DNA of 25,143 bases from an uncultured Collinsella sp. (GTDB taxonomy: Bacteria > Actinomycetota > Coriobacteriia > Coriobacteriales > Coriobacteriaceae), in NCBI GenBank assembly GCA_900757235.1, contig CAAENB010000115.1, positions 1-25,143 on the forward strand, read 5' to 3'. This document shows positions 1 to 7,620 of the stretch, in pieces; position 1 is the first letter of the stretch, and every line of letters begins with the position of its first letter. The notes under the pieces are model-generated. The model saw nothing but the letters and a program-made list of their open reading frames with translations, had not been told where the DNA came from and ran no database searches. A program made the position numbers and the translations under genes.

Positions 1-38
1 ACGAGATAGTCGAGAGGCGCGGTCTCAAGAAGGAGTAA
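1..38 (+). CDS. C-terminal end of an unidentified protein (partial)
   Basis: The third reading frame stays open from the left edge and ends at TAA 36-38, giving the tail EIVERRGLKKE. The charged tail looks like a natural protein end, and the other two frames give less protein-like sequence. Twelve codons are too few to name a family. The gene would converge on the acyltransferase. It could also be chance. Confidence 0.3.
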   Translation, partial: EIVERRGLKKE

Positions 39-265
39 CATCGGGACTTGCAGCGACGGACCTCGGGACGCTCTTACACCACGTCTGCGCGCGCCACCTG
101 GAGTCGGCTCGAAAAGAGTGATTTTGGGTTGTTTGCTGCGGATGTGGGGCTTGGAAACAACGCTCGGGGTGGCGAGGCGCCCAGAATTCGGTCGCAAGGA
201 GGGCGTTCCTCGGCTGTGTCAGGAGTGTCCTTGGGTGCCGGCGCATAAGGAACGTCCCTAACTGT

Positions 266-300
266 CGGAGGGGGTGCCTGCCGTGGCGGGCACCCCTCCG
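266..300. terminator. GC-rich hairpin between convergent genes
   Basis: Arms 266-278 and 289-300 pair over 12 base pairs with one bulged G (CGGAGGGG-TGCC with GGCACCCCTCCG). The hairpin lies 24 bases past the stop codon of the minus-strand acyltransferase and between two convergent genes, so it could stop transcription from both sides. Neither side carries a T run, so it is not a textbook intrinsic terminator. The rest of 39-324 shows nothing else I can name. Confidence 0.5.
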
Positions 301-324
301 GATGTGGGAAGTTTGCGCTGCAGG

Positions 325-2568
325 TTACTTGTCGGTGCCCAGCTTGTGCGGCTTGAGAGCGAGCGCATTGACGAGCGCGTCGGTGGCAGACTTGACGGCC
401 GCCGGCTGCGGATCGTTGACGTGGTCCTCGGGGTGCACGGGCAGGTCTTTCTTGACCGCATCGTAAATCAGGTTGAGGTACTCGGTCACGCCGGTGGTCG
501 ACAGGTGCGTGCCGTCGCCGTCGAACAGGTCGTTGCGGTTGGCGCTGTACCCGTACCAGTCGATAACGCGTACATTCTTGTAGCGTGTGGCGGCGTTGGC
601 GATAGCCTGGTTCGTGGACCCGACCCACGGCTGCGGGCTACGCGTGTTTACAAACACGACAGTACGCTGCTCGCCGGCGTCGGCCATGATCGCATCGACC
701 TGAGCGTCCGTTACCAAACCGTTGGTGCCCAGGGCAAAGACCACGATCTTGCCGGCAAGGTTCTGCTGGATATAGCCCTCAAATGTCGCGCGGCCCGCAT
801 CAAACTGGCGTCCCTTTTCGGCATCGATATGGCTGTGCGGGAACACGCCCTCAAAGGAATCAACGGCGCGCAGCGACACGGAGTCGCCGATCATCAACAG
901 GTCGTAGGAGCCATCGGGGAAGCCGTCGTTGTCCTTGTCGGTGTCGTCGGCCGCCTGCTGGTCGGTGGGCGCGGTGTTTTTGGCTTCCTTGTTCAGAACT
1001 TCGGCGCCCTCGCCGCTCAGCGCAGACGTCTCGGGCACAAAAATCAGGCCGCCCAGTGCAACGACCAACACGACAGCGCAGGCCGCGCAGACAGGGACGT
1101 GCGCGCGAGCCCAGTTGGCGGGCGTGGTGGTGCCATCGCGGAATTCGGCGACGGTGCGGCCGAAGGCGCCCTTCCTAAACGGCGTTTCGATAAAGCGATA
1201 GGAGCACTCGGCTACGGCAACCACCAGCAGCACCTGCAAAATGTACTGCCACCAGGGCGTATCGTTGATGTTGGCGACCGGGTTCATGAGCAACAGCAGA
1301 GGATAGTGCCACAGGTAGATGCTGTACGAGCGCTTGCCGACCCACACGAGCGGCTCGGCGGACAGCGCGCGGGCAACCATTCCCTGGGGCTGCACGCAGG
1401 CCGCGATGACCATGAGCGTGAGGATGGAACATAACAGCGTGCCGCCGCGATACTGGAACGCGGTGTAGCCGTTAGTGAGCGCGACCATGGCGGCAAGGCC
1501 AACCAGACCCACGACGCCCAACACATCGATGGATGCGGGCGAGGACCAAAAGCGCACGAGGGCGCTCGGCTGTGCCGGAGCGGTCTCGGCTGCTTCGTCG
1601 GCCTTCTCGCCAGACTTGCCCTCGGCGTTCTTGCCGTGCTTGGCGGCGCCAGCCAGGCGATTGAGCCCCAAACGATGTGCGAGACGCACCGGCGCCAGGT
1701 CGCGATCGGGGATAAAGGCCATCCAGGCGCCCAGCAGAAGCGAGAACACGCGGGTGTCGGTGCCGTAGTACACGCGGCTGGGGTCGGCGGCGGGGTTGTA
1801 AAGCACCATCATGGCGAGGGCAGATACCGCGGCAAGGCCCAGAACCACGCGGCGCGTGTTGGGCTTGCTCACATGCATGGATACCATGGCAAACAGCAGT
1901 GGCGGCCAAATCAGGTAGAACTGTTCCTCGATGGCAAGCGACCAAAAGTGCGTGAGCGGCGAGGGGTCGCCCAGGGCATTGAAGTACGAGACGTTTTGGG
2001 CAATCTGCCACCAGTTGTTGAAGAACAGCAGCGACGGTAGGATGTCGGGGCGCATCTTGGTGAGCATCACGTGGTTAAAGATGGTGCACAGCGCGCAGGT
2101 CACGAACACTACCGTTACCACGGCAGGGACCAGGCGACGGATGCGGCGAATCCAGAAGCTCTTAAGGTCGATGCGGCCGGTCCTAGCGACTTCGTTGAGC
2201 AGCAAGCGCGTGATCAGATAGCCCGAAAGCACAAAGAAGATCGTGACGCCGAGCAGGCCGCCCTGAGCCCACGTGAGGTTGAGGTGATAGAGCACCACCG
2301 CGACGACGGCGAGCGTACGCAGACCGTCGAGCGCAGGAATGTAGCGAGATTTGGGGCGAGCGGTCGCCTGCTGGTCGGTAGCGGACGAGCGTGTGGCGTC
2401 GGTGTTGGTCTTGGCTGCATAGGCACCCTTGTTGGTGGGCGTTCGATGCGGGCTCGGGCCGCGTCGCGACTCGCCGGTGCGGCGGTCGGCGTGCGGGCGT
2501 TCGTGCGGCGCCTGGTTATCAGGCGCGCGGCGCGGGCCGCGTGGGCTCGATTGTGGGAATTGCTCCAT
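325..2568 (-). CDS. Membrane O-acyltransferase with SGNH domain (OatA/OafA type)
   Basis: Probably moves acetyl groups across the membrane and onto a cell-surface glycan (peptidoglycan or a wall polysaccharide). Of 747 residues, about 1-72 are a hydrophilic Arg/Pro/Thr-rich cytoplasmic extension. Residues 75-470 are an acyltransferase-3 domain with about ten membrane segments, the conserved His in VLYHL (about 95), FFVLSGYLIT and RRIRRLVPA (about 141-149). The last 190 residues form an SGNH esterase-like domain: GDS Ser about 563, GTNG Asn about 616, and DGTH Asp/His about 685/688, so the triad looks intact. A Glu/Lys/Ala-rich insert near the middle, encoded around 1590-1650, separates membrane segments. 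The ATG at 2568 is preceded by GGATGA. It stands alone on the minus strand, divergent from the ribokinase. Known OatA proteins are about 600 residues, so the N-terminal extension is long. The acceptor cannot be read from sequence. Confidence 0.88.
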   Translation of the reverse strand: MEQFPQSSPRGPRRAPDNQAPHERPHADRRTGESRRGPSPHRTPTNKGAYAAKTNTDATRSSATDQQATARPKSRYIPALDGLRTLAVVAVVLYHLNLTWAQGGLLGVTIFFVLSGYLITRLLLNEVARTGRIDLKSFWIRRIRRLVPAVVTVVFVTCALCTIFNHVMLTKMRPDILPSLLFFNNWWQIAQNVSYFNALGDPSPLTHFWSLAIEEQFYLIWPPLLFAMVSMHVSKPNTRRVVLGLAAVSALAMMVLYNPAADPSRVYYGTDTRVFSLLLGAWMAFIPDRDLAPVRLAHRLGLNRLAGAAKHGKNAEGKSGEKADEAAETAPAQPSALVRFWSSPASIDVLGVVGLVGLAAMVALTNGYTAFQYRGGTLLCSILTLMVIAACVQPQGMVARALSAEPLVWVGKRSYSIYLWHYPLLLLMNPVANINDTPWWQYILQVLLVVAVAECSYRFIETPFRKGAFGRTVAEFRDGTTTPANWARAHVPVCAACAVVLVVALGGLIFVPETSALSGEGAEVLNKEAKNTAPTDQQAADDTDKDNDGFPDGSYDLLMIGDSVSLRAVDSFEGVFPHSHIDAEKGRQFDAGRATFEGYIQQNLAGKIVVFALGTNGLVTDAQVDAIMADAGEQRTVVFVNTRSPQPWVGSTNQAIANAATRYKNVRVIDWYGYSANRNDLFDGDGTHLSTTGVTEYLNLIYDAVKKDLPVHPEDHVNDPQPAAVKSATDALVNALALKPHKLGTDK

Positions 2569-2607
2569 AAAACATCATCCAATGACGAGAATAATCGGCA
2601 CATATTC

Positions 2608-2613
2608 ATTGTA
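2608..2613 (-). promoter_or_regulatory. Possible -10 box for the acyltransferase gene
   Basis: Reading the minus strand, TACAAT (5 of 6 to TATAAT) lies 40 bases before the ATG at 2568. I see no good -35 box at 17 bases (the sequence there is AAGCAT), so this is tentative. Confidence 0.25.
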
Positions 2614-2662
2614 GCTGCCTGCTCCTGTGAATGCTTGCTGCTGGCGCAACCTCAAGGGTGCG

Positions 2663-2690
2663 TTCACATCAAAGTGGACTAAAGTTATAG
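2663..2690 (+). promoter_or_regulatory. Possible promoter for the ribokinase operon
   Basis: TTCACA (2663-2668) is followed after 16 bases by TTATAG (2685-2690), about 66 bases before the ribokinase ATG. The -10 match is poor, so this is only the best candidate in the spacer between the divergent genes. Confidence 0.25.
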
Positions 2691-2755
2691 GGGGTGCGAG
2701 AGTGCACAATCGTTGGTCGACGGTGGGCGCAAAGCCTGAAGACGAGGAGGTTTCC

Positions 2756-3718
2756 ATGGCGGATCACAGCATCGTTGCGGTGTTCGGCAGCATGAACATG
2801 GACCTTTCGGTGGCGTGCGAGCGCATGCCGCGCGCGGGCGAGACCGTCGGTGGCAGCGGTTTTATCACCAACGCCGGCGGTAAGGGAGCCAATCAGGCCG
2901 TTGCCGCTGCGCGCATGGGTGCGCGCACGTGCATGATTGGCGCTGTTGGGCGCGATACCTTTGGCGATGCGCTTGTGGCAGGGCTCCAGGATGCCGGCGT
3001 GGGCGTTGAGTTTGTGGCGCGTCGCGATGACGTGGAGACCGGTACCGCGACTATCATTCGCTGTGAGAGCGACAACCGCATCGTGCTGTCGCCGGGCGCC
3101 AACCATGCGCTTGCGGGCGAGGACGTTGCCCGCGCACTGAGGCGCTTGGTGGCCGACGAGCTCGACGGCGATGCCAGCGAGATTGCCCCGGCTGCCGGAA
3201 GCGTCTTTATTGCCCAGGGCGAATGTGACCTTGCAGCAACGGCCGCGGCGCTTTCTTGCGCTCACGAGCTGGGGTTCTATACGATCTTTAACCCGGCGCC
3301 CGCCTGCGACCTGCCGGCAGGAGCGTGGCCTGCGGTCGACCTGGTCTGCCCCAACGAGACCGAGTGCCAGGTGCTGACGGGCATTCTGCCCACAGATGAT
3401 GCGAGCTGCGTCGCCGCGCTCAATGCGCTGCTCGACAAGGGCGCCGGCGCCGCGGTCATCACGCTGGGCGGCGCCGGCTCGGTTACGCTCGGCGATGGCG
3501 GTGAGCCGCTGCGCATGCCGGCGCTTTCGAGCGTGGTGGTCGATACGACGGCCGCGGGCGATACATTTATTGGCGCGCTTGCTGCAGCTCGTCTGGAGGG
3601 CCTGTCGCTCTTTGAGTGCATGGCCGCGGGTGCTCGCGCCTCGGCAGTGACGGTGTCGCGCCTGGGCGCTCAGCAATCGATTCCCACGCGCGCCGAAGTT
3701 GAACATTGGTTTGGTTAA
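2756..3718 (+). CDS. rbsK: Ribokinase (PfkB family)
   Basis: Phosphorylates D-ribose with ATP to ribose 5-phosphate in the cytoplasm. The 320-residue protein has the usual family length (about 305-320). The N-terminal PfkB signature is at 40-50 (AGGKGANQAVA). The C-terminal signature DTTAAGDTFIGA is at 263-274, with Asp 269 as the expected catalytic base. The early FGSMNMDLSV stretch is the typical substrate-lid start. The frame is open upstream to 2627, but the ATG at 2756 has AGGAGG five bases before it (2745-2750) and gives the standard N terminus, so the longer form is rejected. The nucleoside hydrolase follows after 30 bases, which suggests that ribose freed from nucleosides is the substrate. 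Another PfkB sugar or nucleoside kinase activity is possible, but the neighbour favours ribokinase. Confidence 0.88.
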   Translation: MADHSIVAVFGSMNMDLSVACERMPRAGETVGGSGFITNAGGKGANQAVAAARMGARTCMIGAVGRDTFGDALVAGLQDAGVGVEFVARRDDVETGTATIIRCESDNRIVLSPGANHALAGEDVARALRRLVADELDGDASEIAPAAGSVFIAQGECDLAATAAALSCAHELGFYTIFNPAPACDLPAGAWPAVDLVCPNETECQVLTGILPTDDASCVAALNALLDKGAGAAVITLGGAGSVTLGDGGEPLRMPALSSVVVDTTAAGDTFIGALAAARLEGLSLFECMAAGARASAVTVSRLGAQQSIPTRAEVEHWFG

Positions 3719-3748
3719 ACGATAAAGACGGAGAAGCGGAGTAGAACA

Positions 3749-4723
3749 ATGGCAACCAAGAAGCTGATCCTTGATCTGGATATGGGTGTGGACGATGCGA
3801 TGGCGCTCGCCTATGCCATCGCGAGCCCCGAGGTGGAGCTTGTCGGCATCACCACGTGCTTTGGCAACGTGCGCGTCGAGCAGTCGGCGCACAACTGCTT
3901 GGCGGTGCTCGACCTGTTGGGTCGCCCCGAGGTTCCGGTGTACCTGGGCGCCGATCGTCCCATGAAGGCGACCGAACCCTACACGCCGCCAGCGTCCACT
4001 ACGCTTATCCACGGCAAGAACGGCATTGGCGGCGCAAGCGTGCCCGCCTCGCCGTACGAGCCGGTGGGGGCGACCTCGGCCGATGGCAATGCGGCGGTCG
4101 ATTATCTGATCGATGCCGCGCGTACCTATGGCCCCGATCTGATCTACGTGGCGACCGGTCCGCTCACCAATCTGGCGCTTGCCCTGGAGCGCGATGCGGC
4201 GGCGATGATGTCCATCGGCCGCGTGGTCGTGATGGGCGGTGCGCTTACCGTGCCCGGCAACGTGAGCGCGGGCGCCGAGGCCAACATGGCGGGCGACCCC
4301 GAGGCTGCCGACGCCGTGTTGCGCTCGGGCCGCAAGCTCACCATGGTGGGCTTGGATGTGACGCACCGCGTGGTGCTCACACGTCGCGACGTTGCCGGCT
4401 GGACGGGCTCGGGCACTATGGCTGGCTGCGCGTTTGCGAGCATGGTCGAGCACTATATCGGTTCGTACGAAATGAACGCGCCCTACCTGGGCGGCTGCGC
4501 GCTGCACGATCCGCTGGCGGTTGCCGTGGCGATTGATCCCACGCTCGTGGGTGCGCTCGGCTGCAATCTTCGTGTCGACCTGCTGGGCGAGTACCGCGGC
4601 CGCACTATCTGTGACGAGCACCGTCTGTCCGATCCGGATAAGAGCGCGCTCGTGGCGCTCACCGTGGACGCCCCGCGCTTCCTGTCCGAGTTCAAGGCCC
4701 GTATGGCTCGTGTCCTGGGCTAA
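3749..4723 (+). CDS. Nucleoside hydrolase (inosine/uridine-preferring family)
   Basis: Splits the N-glycosidic bond of ribonucleosides to give free base and ribose. Of 324 residues, the calcium-binding N-terminal motif is LDLDMGVDDAMAL (Asp 9, 11, 15, 16), a variant of the family's DTDPGxDD with Thr replaced by Leu and Pro by Met. The C-terminal HDPLAV motif (His 253, Asp 254) supplies the remaining metal ligand. ATGPLTNLALAL and VVMGGAL are also typical. No signal peptide is seen, so it is cytoplasmic and nucleosides must be imported. It lies 30 bases after ribokinase, with GGAG-type ribosome binding sequence before the ATG, and a strong terminator follows. The exact base preference (purine, pyrimidine or mixed) cannot be told from sequence. 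Confidence 0.88.
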   Translation: MATKKLILDLDMGVDDAMALAYAIASPEVELVGITTCFGNVRVEQSAHNCLAVLDLLGRPEVPVYLGADRPMKATEPYTPPASTTLIHGKNGIGGASVPASPYEPVGATSADGNAAVDYLIDAARTYGPDLIYVATGPLTNLALALERDAAAMMSIGRVVVMGGALTVPGNVSAGAEANMAGDPEAADAVLRSGRKLTMVGLDVTHRVVLTRRDVAGWTGSGTMAGCAFASMVEHYIGSYEMNAPYLGGCALHDPLAVAVAIDPTLVGALGCNLRVDLLGEYRGRTICDEHRLSDPDKSALVALTVDAPRFLSEFKARMARVLG

Positions 4724-4734
4724 ATGATTTTCAC

Positions 4735-4772
4735 GCCCCGTCCCATGTAGTCAATTTGGGACGGGCTTTTTT
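4735..4772 (+). terminator. Intrinsic terminator of the ribokinase/nucleoside hydrolase operon
   Basis: CCCGTCCCA (4737-4745) pairs with TGGGACGGG (4757-4765), followed by six T (4767-4772). The right half, from TAGTCAATTTGGGACGGG through AGCT at 4749-4776, recurs in inverted orientation at 11135-11158 upstream of luxS, so this terminator belongs to a dispersed sequence family. Confidence 0.85.
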
Positions 4773-4820
4773 AGCTACCGAGTAAATACGCCCGTTGGGG
4801 GAATAGTCGCGTCGCTTCGC

Positions 4821-4868
4821 TTGACAACAGGCTAAACTAGCTATTAAACATTTACTATTCTGTTTAGA
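4821..4868 (+). promoter_or_regulatory. Promoter and probable operator of the LacI-family gene
   Basis: A perfect TTGACA (4821-4826) is followed by TATTAA (4842-4847, spacing 15), a modest -10 box. Just downstream, 4851-4868 reads on the minus strand as TCTAAACAGAATAGTAAA. This matches 6131-6148 in front of the isomerase gene at 17 of 18 positions. It holds one of four TTTACT half sites shared by the two spacers, which suggests autoregulation by the adjacent LacI protein. Confidence 0.55.
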
Positions 4869-4949
4869 TTGAATTTGCGGTCGTTTAGTTGTCGAGTCAC
4901 GGGGCGGTCAGGCCACGATGCTCCGCCACGACCGTTGCTAGGGGGAACA

Positions 4950-5960
4950 ATGGCCAAAGCAAGTGTTCGCGAGATCAGCCGCATCACCGGTTTTTCGCCC
5001 GCAACCGTGTCCAACGCGCTCAACCGCAAGCGCAGCGTGAGCGAGGAGACCGCCAAAGTCATCCTGGAGTGCGCGCAGTCGCTCGGCTATCAGCAGTCGA
5101 CGCAGCTCGAGAGCATCCAGTTTGTGCTCGCGCGCAAGACGGGCGCCATCCTGGACGAGAGCACCTTCCACCCCGCGGTCATCGAGGGCGTGGAGCGCCA
5201 GGCGCGTCGCCACGGCATGAGCACGAGTTTTGTCTCGCTCGACTTTAGCGACCTAGACGCCGTGCGTCCGCAGGTCGAGGGCCTGATTGCCGATCCGGCC
5301 GCCGCTATTGTACTAATGGGTACGGAGTTGGGCGAGGAGGACTACGCCCTGTTCGCTAACGCCGCCGCCCACCTGATTGTGCTCGATGGCTGGAGCGACC
5401 GCCAGTACTTTGATGCCGTGGTCATTGCCAATACCGATTCGGTGCTGCGTGCCGTGGACTACCTTATCGAGAAAGGTCACAAGCAAATCGGCTATCTGGC
5501 GGGCGACCTTCGTATCCGCAACTTTAAGGACCGCGAGCGCGGCTATCGCCAAGCGCTTGAGGATGCGGACCTCGAGGCCAATCCGGCATGGCGCGTCACG
5601 CTGGGCACCACGCTCGAGGGCGCTTATCGCGACATGGGCGCGTGGCTCGACAATGCCTCGCACGACGACCTGCCGACGGCTTTCTTTGCCGAGAACGACG
5701 TGCTCGCCGTGGGTGCCATGCGCGCGTTCAACGAGCACGGCATTTGCGTGCCCGAGGATGTCTCGATCATCGGCTTTGACGACCTATCTCTGGGCGCTTT
5801 TTCCAACCCGCCGCTCACCACGGTGCATGTTCCCAAGCACGAGGTGGGTGAGATCGCGGTGCGCCGCCTGGTGGGCAACATCCGCAATCCCAAGAGCTAC
5901 ACCTGCAAAACGGCCGTGTCGACCTATTTTGTCGAGCGCCAGAGCGTGCGCGAAATCTAG
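4950..5960 (+). CDS. LacI-family transcriptional regulator
   Basis: A DNA-binding repressor or activator responding to a sugar. Of 336 residues, 4-48 form the LacI helix-turn-helix and hinge (VREISRITGFSPATVSNALN then SVSEETAKVI). Residues 60-336 form the periplasmic-binding-protein-like effector domain; FFAENDVLAVGAMRAF and VSIIGFDDLSLGAFSNPPLT are diagnostic. The frame is open back to 4869, but the ATG at 4950 with GGGGGAA just upstream gives the canonical N terminus. It is monocistronic: its own promoter lies at 4821 and a terminator at 6026. The most likely targets are its own gene and the isomerase/transketolase/kinase operon starting at 6218, because their upstream regions share an 18-bp sequence. 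The inducer is unknown and is probably a sugar or sugar phosphate of that pathway. Confidence 0.9.
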   Translation: MAKASVREISRITGFSPATVSNALNRKRSVSEETAKVILECAQSLGYQQSTQLESIQFVLARKTGAILDESTFHPAVIEGVERQARRHGMSTSFVSLDFSDLDAVRPQVEGLIADPAAAIVLMGTELGEEDYALFANAAAHLIVLDGWSDRQYFDAVVIANTDSVLRAVDYLIEKGHKQIGYLAGDLRIRNFKDRERGYRQALEDADLEANPAWRVTLGTTLEGAYRDMGAWLDNASHDDLPTAFFAENDVLAVGAMRAFNEHGICVPEDVSIIGFDDLSLGAFSNPPLTTVHVPKHEVGEIAVRRLVGNIRNPKSYTCKTAVSTYFVERQSVREI

Positions 5961-6025
5961 GCGGAGACGGCATTGCCTGCAGCGTGCCAAAGCTCGCTAG
6001 GGCAGTTAACATAGTGCCATTCAGA

Positions 6026-6051
6026 AGAGGATCCTTCGGGGTCCTCTTTTT
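6026..6051 (+). terminator. Intrinsic terminator after the LacI-family gene
   Basis: A nine-pair stem (6026-6034 with 6039-6047, one G-U pair) has a TTCG tetraloop and a T run at 6047-6051. The tetraloop and T tract make this a strong terminator that separates the regulator from the following operon. Confidence 0.9.
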
Positions 6052-6130
6052 GTTTCCCTTGTATGTTCAGATTGTTTACATACCGTTTAGGCTGATTTCT
6101 CTACCGTCTACGGGTATTTCGCGCTAAACT

Positions 6131-6191
6131 TCTAAACAGAAGAGTAAAACATTTAGTAAACAGAACAAAACGAAACATGCGTCTGTTTACT
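6131..6191 (+). promoter_or_regulatory. Multi-site operator region before the isomerase operon
   Basis: 6131-6148 (TCTAAACAGAAGAGTAAA) matches 4851-4868 on the opposite strand at 17 of 18 positions. AGTAAACAGA (6155-6164) and TCTGTTTACT (6182-6191) form a perfect ten-base inverted repeat with a 17-base gap. TTTACT half sites therefore occur at 6143, 6155 and 6186. The last lies only 27 bases before the start codon. This is how a LacI-family operator cluster would look. No clear -35/-10 pair is visible; TAAACT at 6125-6130 is a candidate -10. An AT-rich stretch 6071-6090 with GTTTAC may be another site. Confidence 0.6.
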
Positions 6192-6217
6192 GAACATGTG
6201 ACTAGGGGAGGACGTAC

Positions 6218-7618
6218 ATGGATAAGATCAAGCTCGGTTTTGTGCCCACGCGCCGTAGCATCTTTAGCGCGCCGGACGCGATCAAGTATCGCGGCCTTAC
6301 GGCTGATCGCCTGCGCGAGATCGGCGTCGAGATTGTGGATATCGACGACATCAACGACGAGGGCCTGCTGTTCGACGACAGCCATATCGCGCCTATCGTC
6401 GAGAAGTTCCGCGCCGAGGGCGTCGATGGCATCATGCTGTGCCACGCCAACTTTGGTACCGAGTACGTTTGCGCCCGCCTTGCCCGCGAGCTCGGTCTGC
6501 CCGTGCTGCTGTGGGGTCCGCGCGACGAGCGCCCCGAGCCCGACGGCACCCGTCTGCGCGATAGCCAGTGCGGCCTGTTCGCCACCGGCAAGGTCCTGCG
6601 TCGCTTCCAGGTTCCCTTCACCTACATGACCAACTGCCGTCTGACCGATCCCGAGTTCGAGCGCGGTGTCTGGGACTTTTTGGCCGTGTGCAACGTGGTC
6701 AAGACTTTCAAGCACACCCGCATCCTGCAGATGGCCACCCGTCCGTTCGATTTCTGGTCGACCATGTGCAACGAGGGCGAGCTGCTCGAGAAGTTCAACA
6801 TCCAGCTTTCGCCCATCCCCATGACCGAGCTTGTCCAGGCCGTGCGCGACGCCCAGGCTGACGAGCAGGCCATGGCAACCATGCTCGCCCACATTGGTGA
6901 CAGCTTTGAGATCTGCATCCCCGAAGACAAGGTTCCTGCGGTCGCAGGACTCGCCATTGCCATGAAGCGCCTGGTCGAGAAGTACGGCTGCAACGCCGGC
7001 GCCATCCAGTGCTGGAACGCCCTGCAGGACGAGTTGGGCATTATGCCCTGCGCCGCCAACGCAATCCTCAACGAGATGGGCATCCCCATCGTCTGCGAGA
7101 CCGACATCCATGGCGCTATCACCGCGCTGATGGTCGAGGCCGCCGACCTGGGCCGTCACCGCGGCATGTTCGCCGACTGGACCGTGCGTCATCCCGATAA
7201 CGAGAACGGCGAGCTGCTGCAGCACTGCGGCCCCTGGCCCTGCAGCTGCGCGGCCGTCAAGCCCAAGCTCACCTATCCGCTGGCCTTCGATCACCCCGGC
7301 GCGCTGACGGCCGAGGCCAAGCACGGCGACCTCACCCTTGCCCGCTTTGACGGCGACAACGGCGAGTACTCGCTGCTGCTGGGCAACGCCCGCGGCATCG
7401 ACGGCCCGGCCGGCATGGGCACCTACCTGTGGGTCGAGGTCGACAACCTCAAGCGCCTCGAGGCCAAGATCGTCGAGGGTCCCTACATCCACCACTGCGT
7501 CGCCATTCACGCCAACGTGGTGCCGGTGCTCTACGAGGCGTGCAAGTACATCGGCATTGTCCCCGACCTGTACGACCCCATCGAAGAAGACGTCAAAGCT
7601 TACCTGCGAGGAGAGTAG
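6218..7618 (+). CDS. L-fucose isomerase-like sugar isomerase
   Basis: Belongs to the L-fucose/L-arabinose isomerase family, which interconverts an aldose and a ketose using Mn2+. Length is 466 residues, like the shorter COG2407-type members rather than E. coli FucI (about 590). Visible family features: an N-terminal Rossmann-like half (KLGFVPTRRSIFS, GIMLCHANFGTE), QCWNALQDELG (264-274), CETDIHGA (Glu 294, Asp 296, His 298, probable metal and catalytic ligands), and the C-terminal GPYIHHCVAIHAN with His 425, 426 and 431. The ribosome site AGGGGAGG lies about ten bases before the ATG. It is the first gene of an operon whose next gene starts three bases after its stop codon. The sugar is unknown; the kinase and transketolase downstream argue for a pentose or branched pentose rather than fucose, since no fuculose aldolase is present. 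Confidence 0.82.
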   Translation: MDKIKLGFVPTRRSIFSAPDAIKYRGLTADRLREIGVEIVDIDDINDEGLLFDDSHIAPIVEKFRAEGVDGIMLCHANFGTEYVCARLARELGLPVLLWGPRDERPEPDGTRLRDSQCGLFATGKVLRRFQVPFTYMTNCRLTDPEFERGVWDFLAVCNVVKTFKHTRILQMATRPFDFWSTMCNEGELLEKFNIQLSPIPMTELVQAVRDAQADEQAMATMLAHIGDSFEICIPEDKVPAVAGLAIAMKRLVEKYGCNAGAIQCWNALQDELGIMPCAANAILNEMGIPIVCETDIHGAITALMVEAADLGRHRGMFADWTVRHPDNENGELLQHCGPWPCSCAAVKPKLTYPLAFDHPGALTAEAKHGDLTLARFDGDNGEYSLLLGNARGIDGPAGMGTYLWVEVDNLKRLEAKIVEGPYIHHCVAIHANVVPVLYEACKYIGIVPDLYDPIEEDVKAYLRGE

Positions 7619-7620
7619 AA

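Noticed and set aside
2669..4621. Long open frame on the minus strand opposite ribokinase and nucleoside hydrolase
   Set aside because: It spans two well-supported + strand genes and their spacer, is extremely rich in Arg, His and Ala, and shows no family motif; long antisense frames are expected at this GC content.
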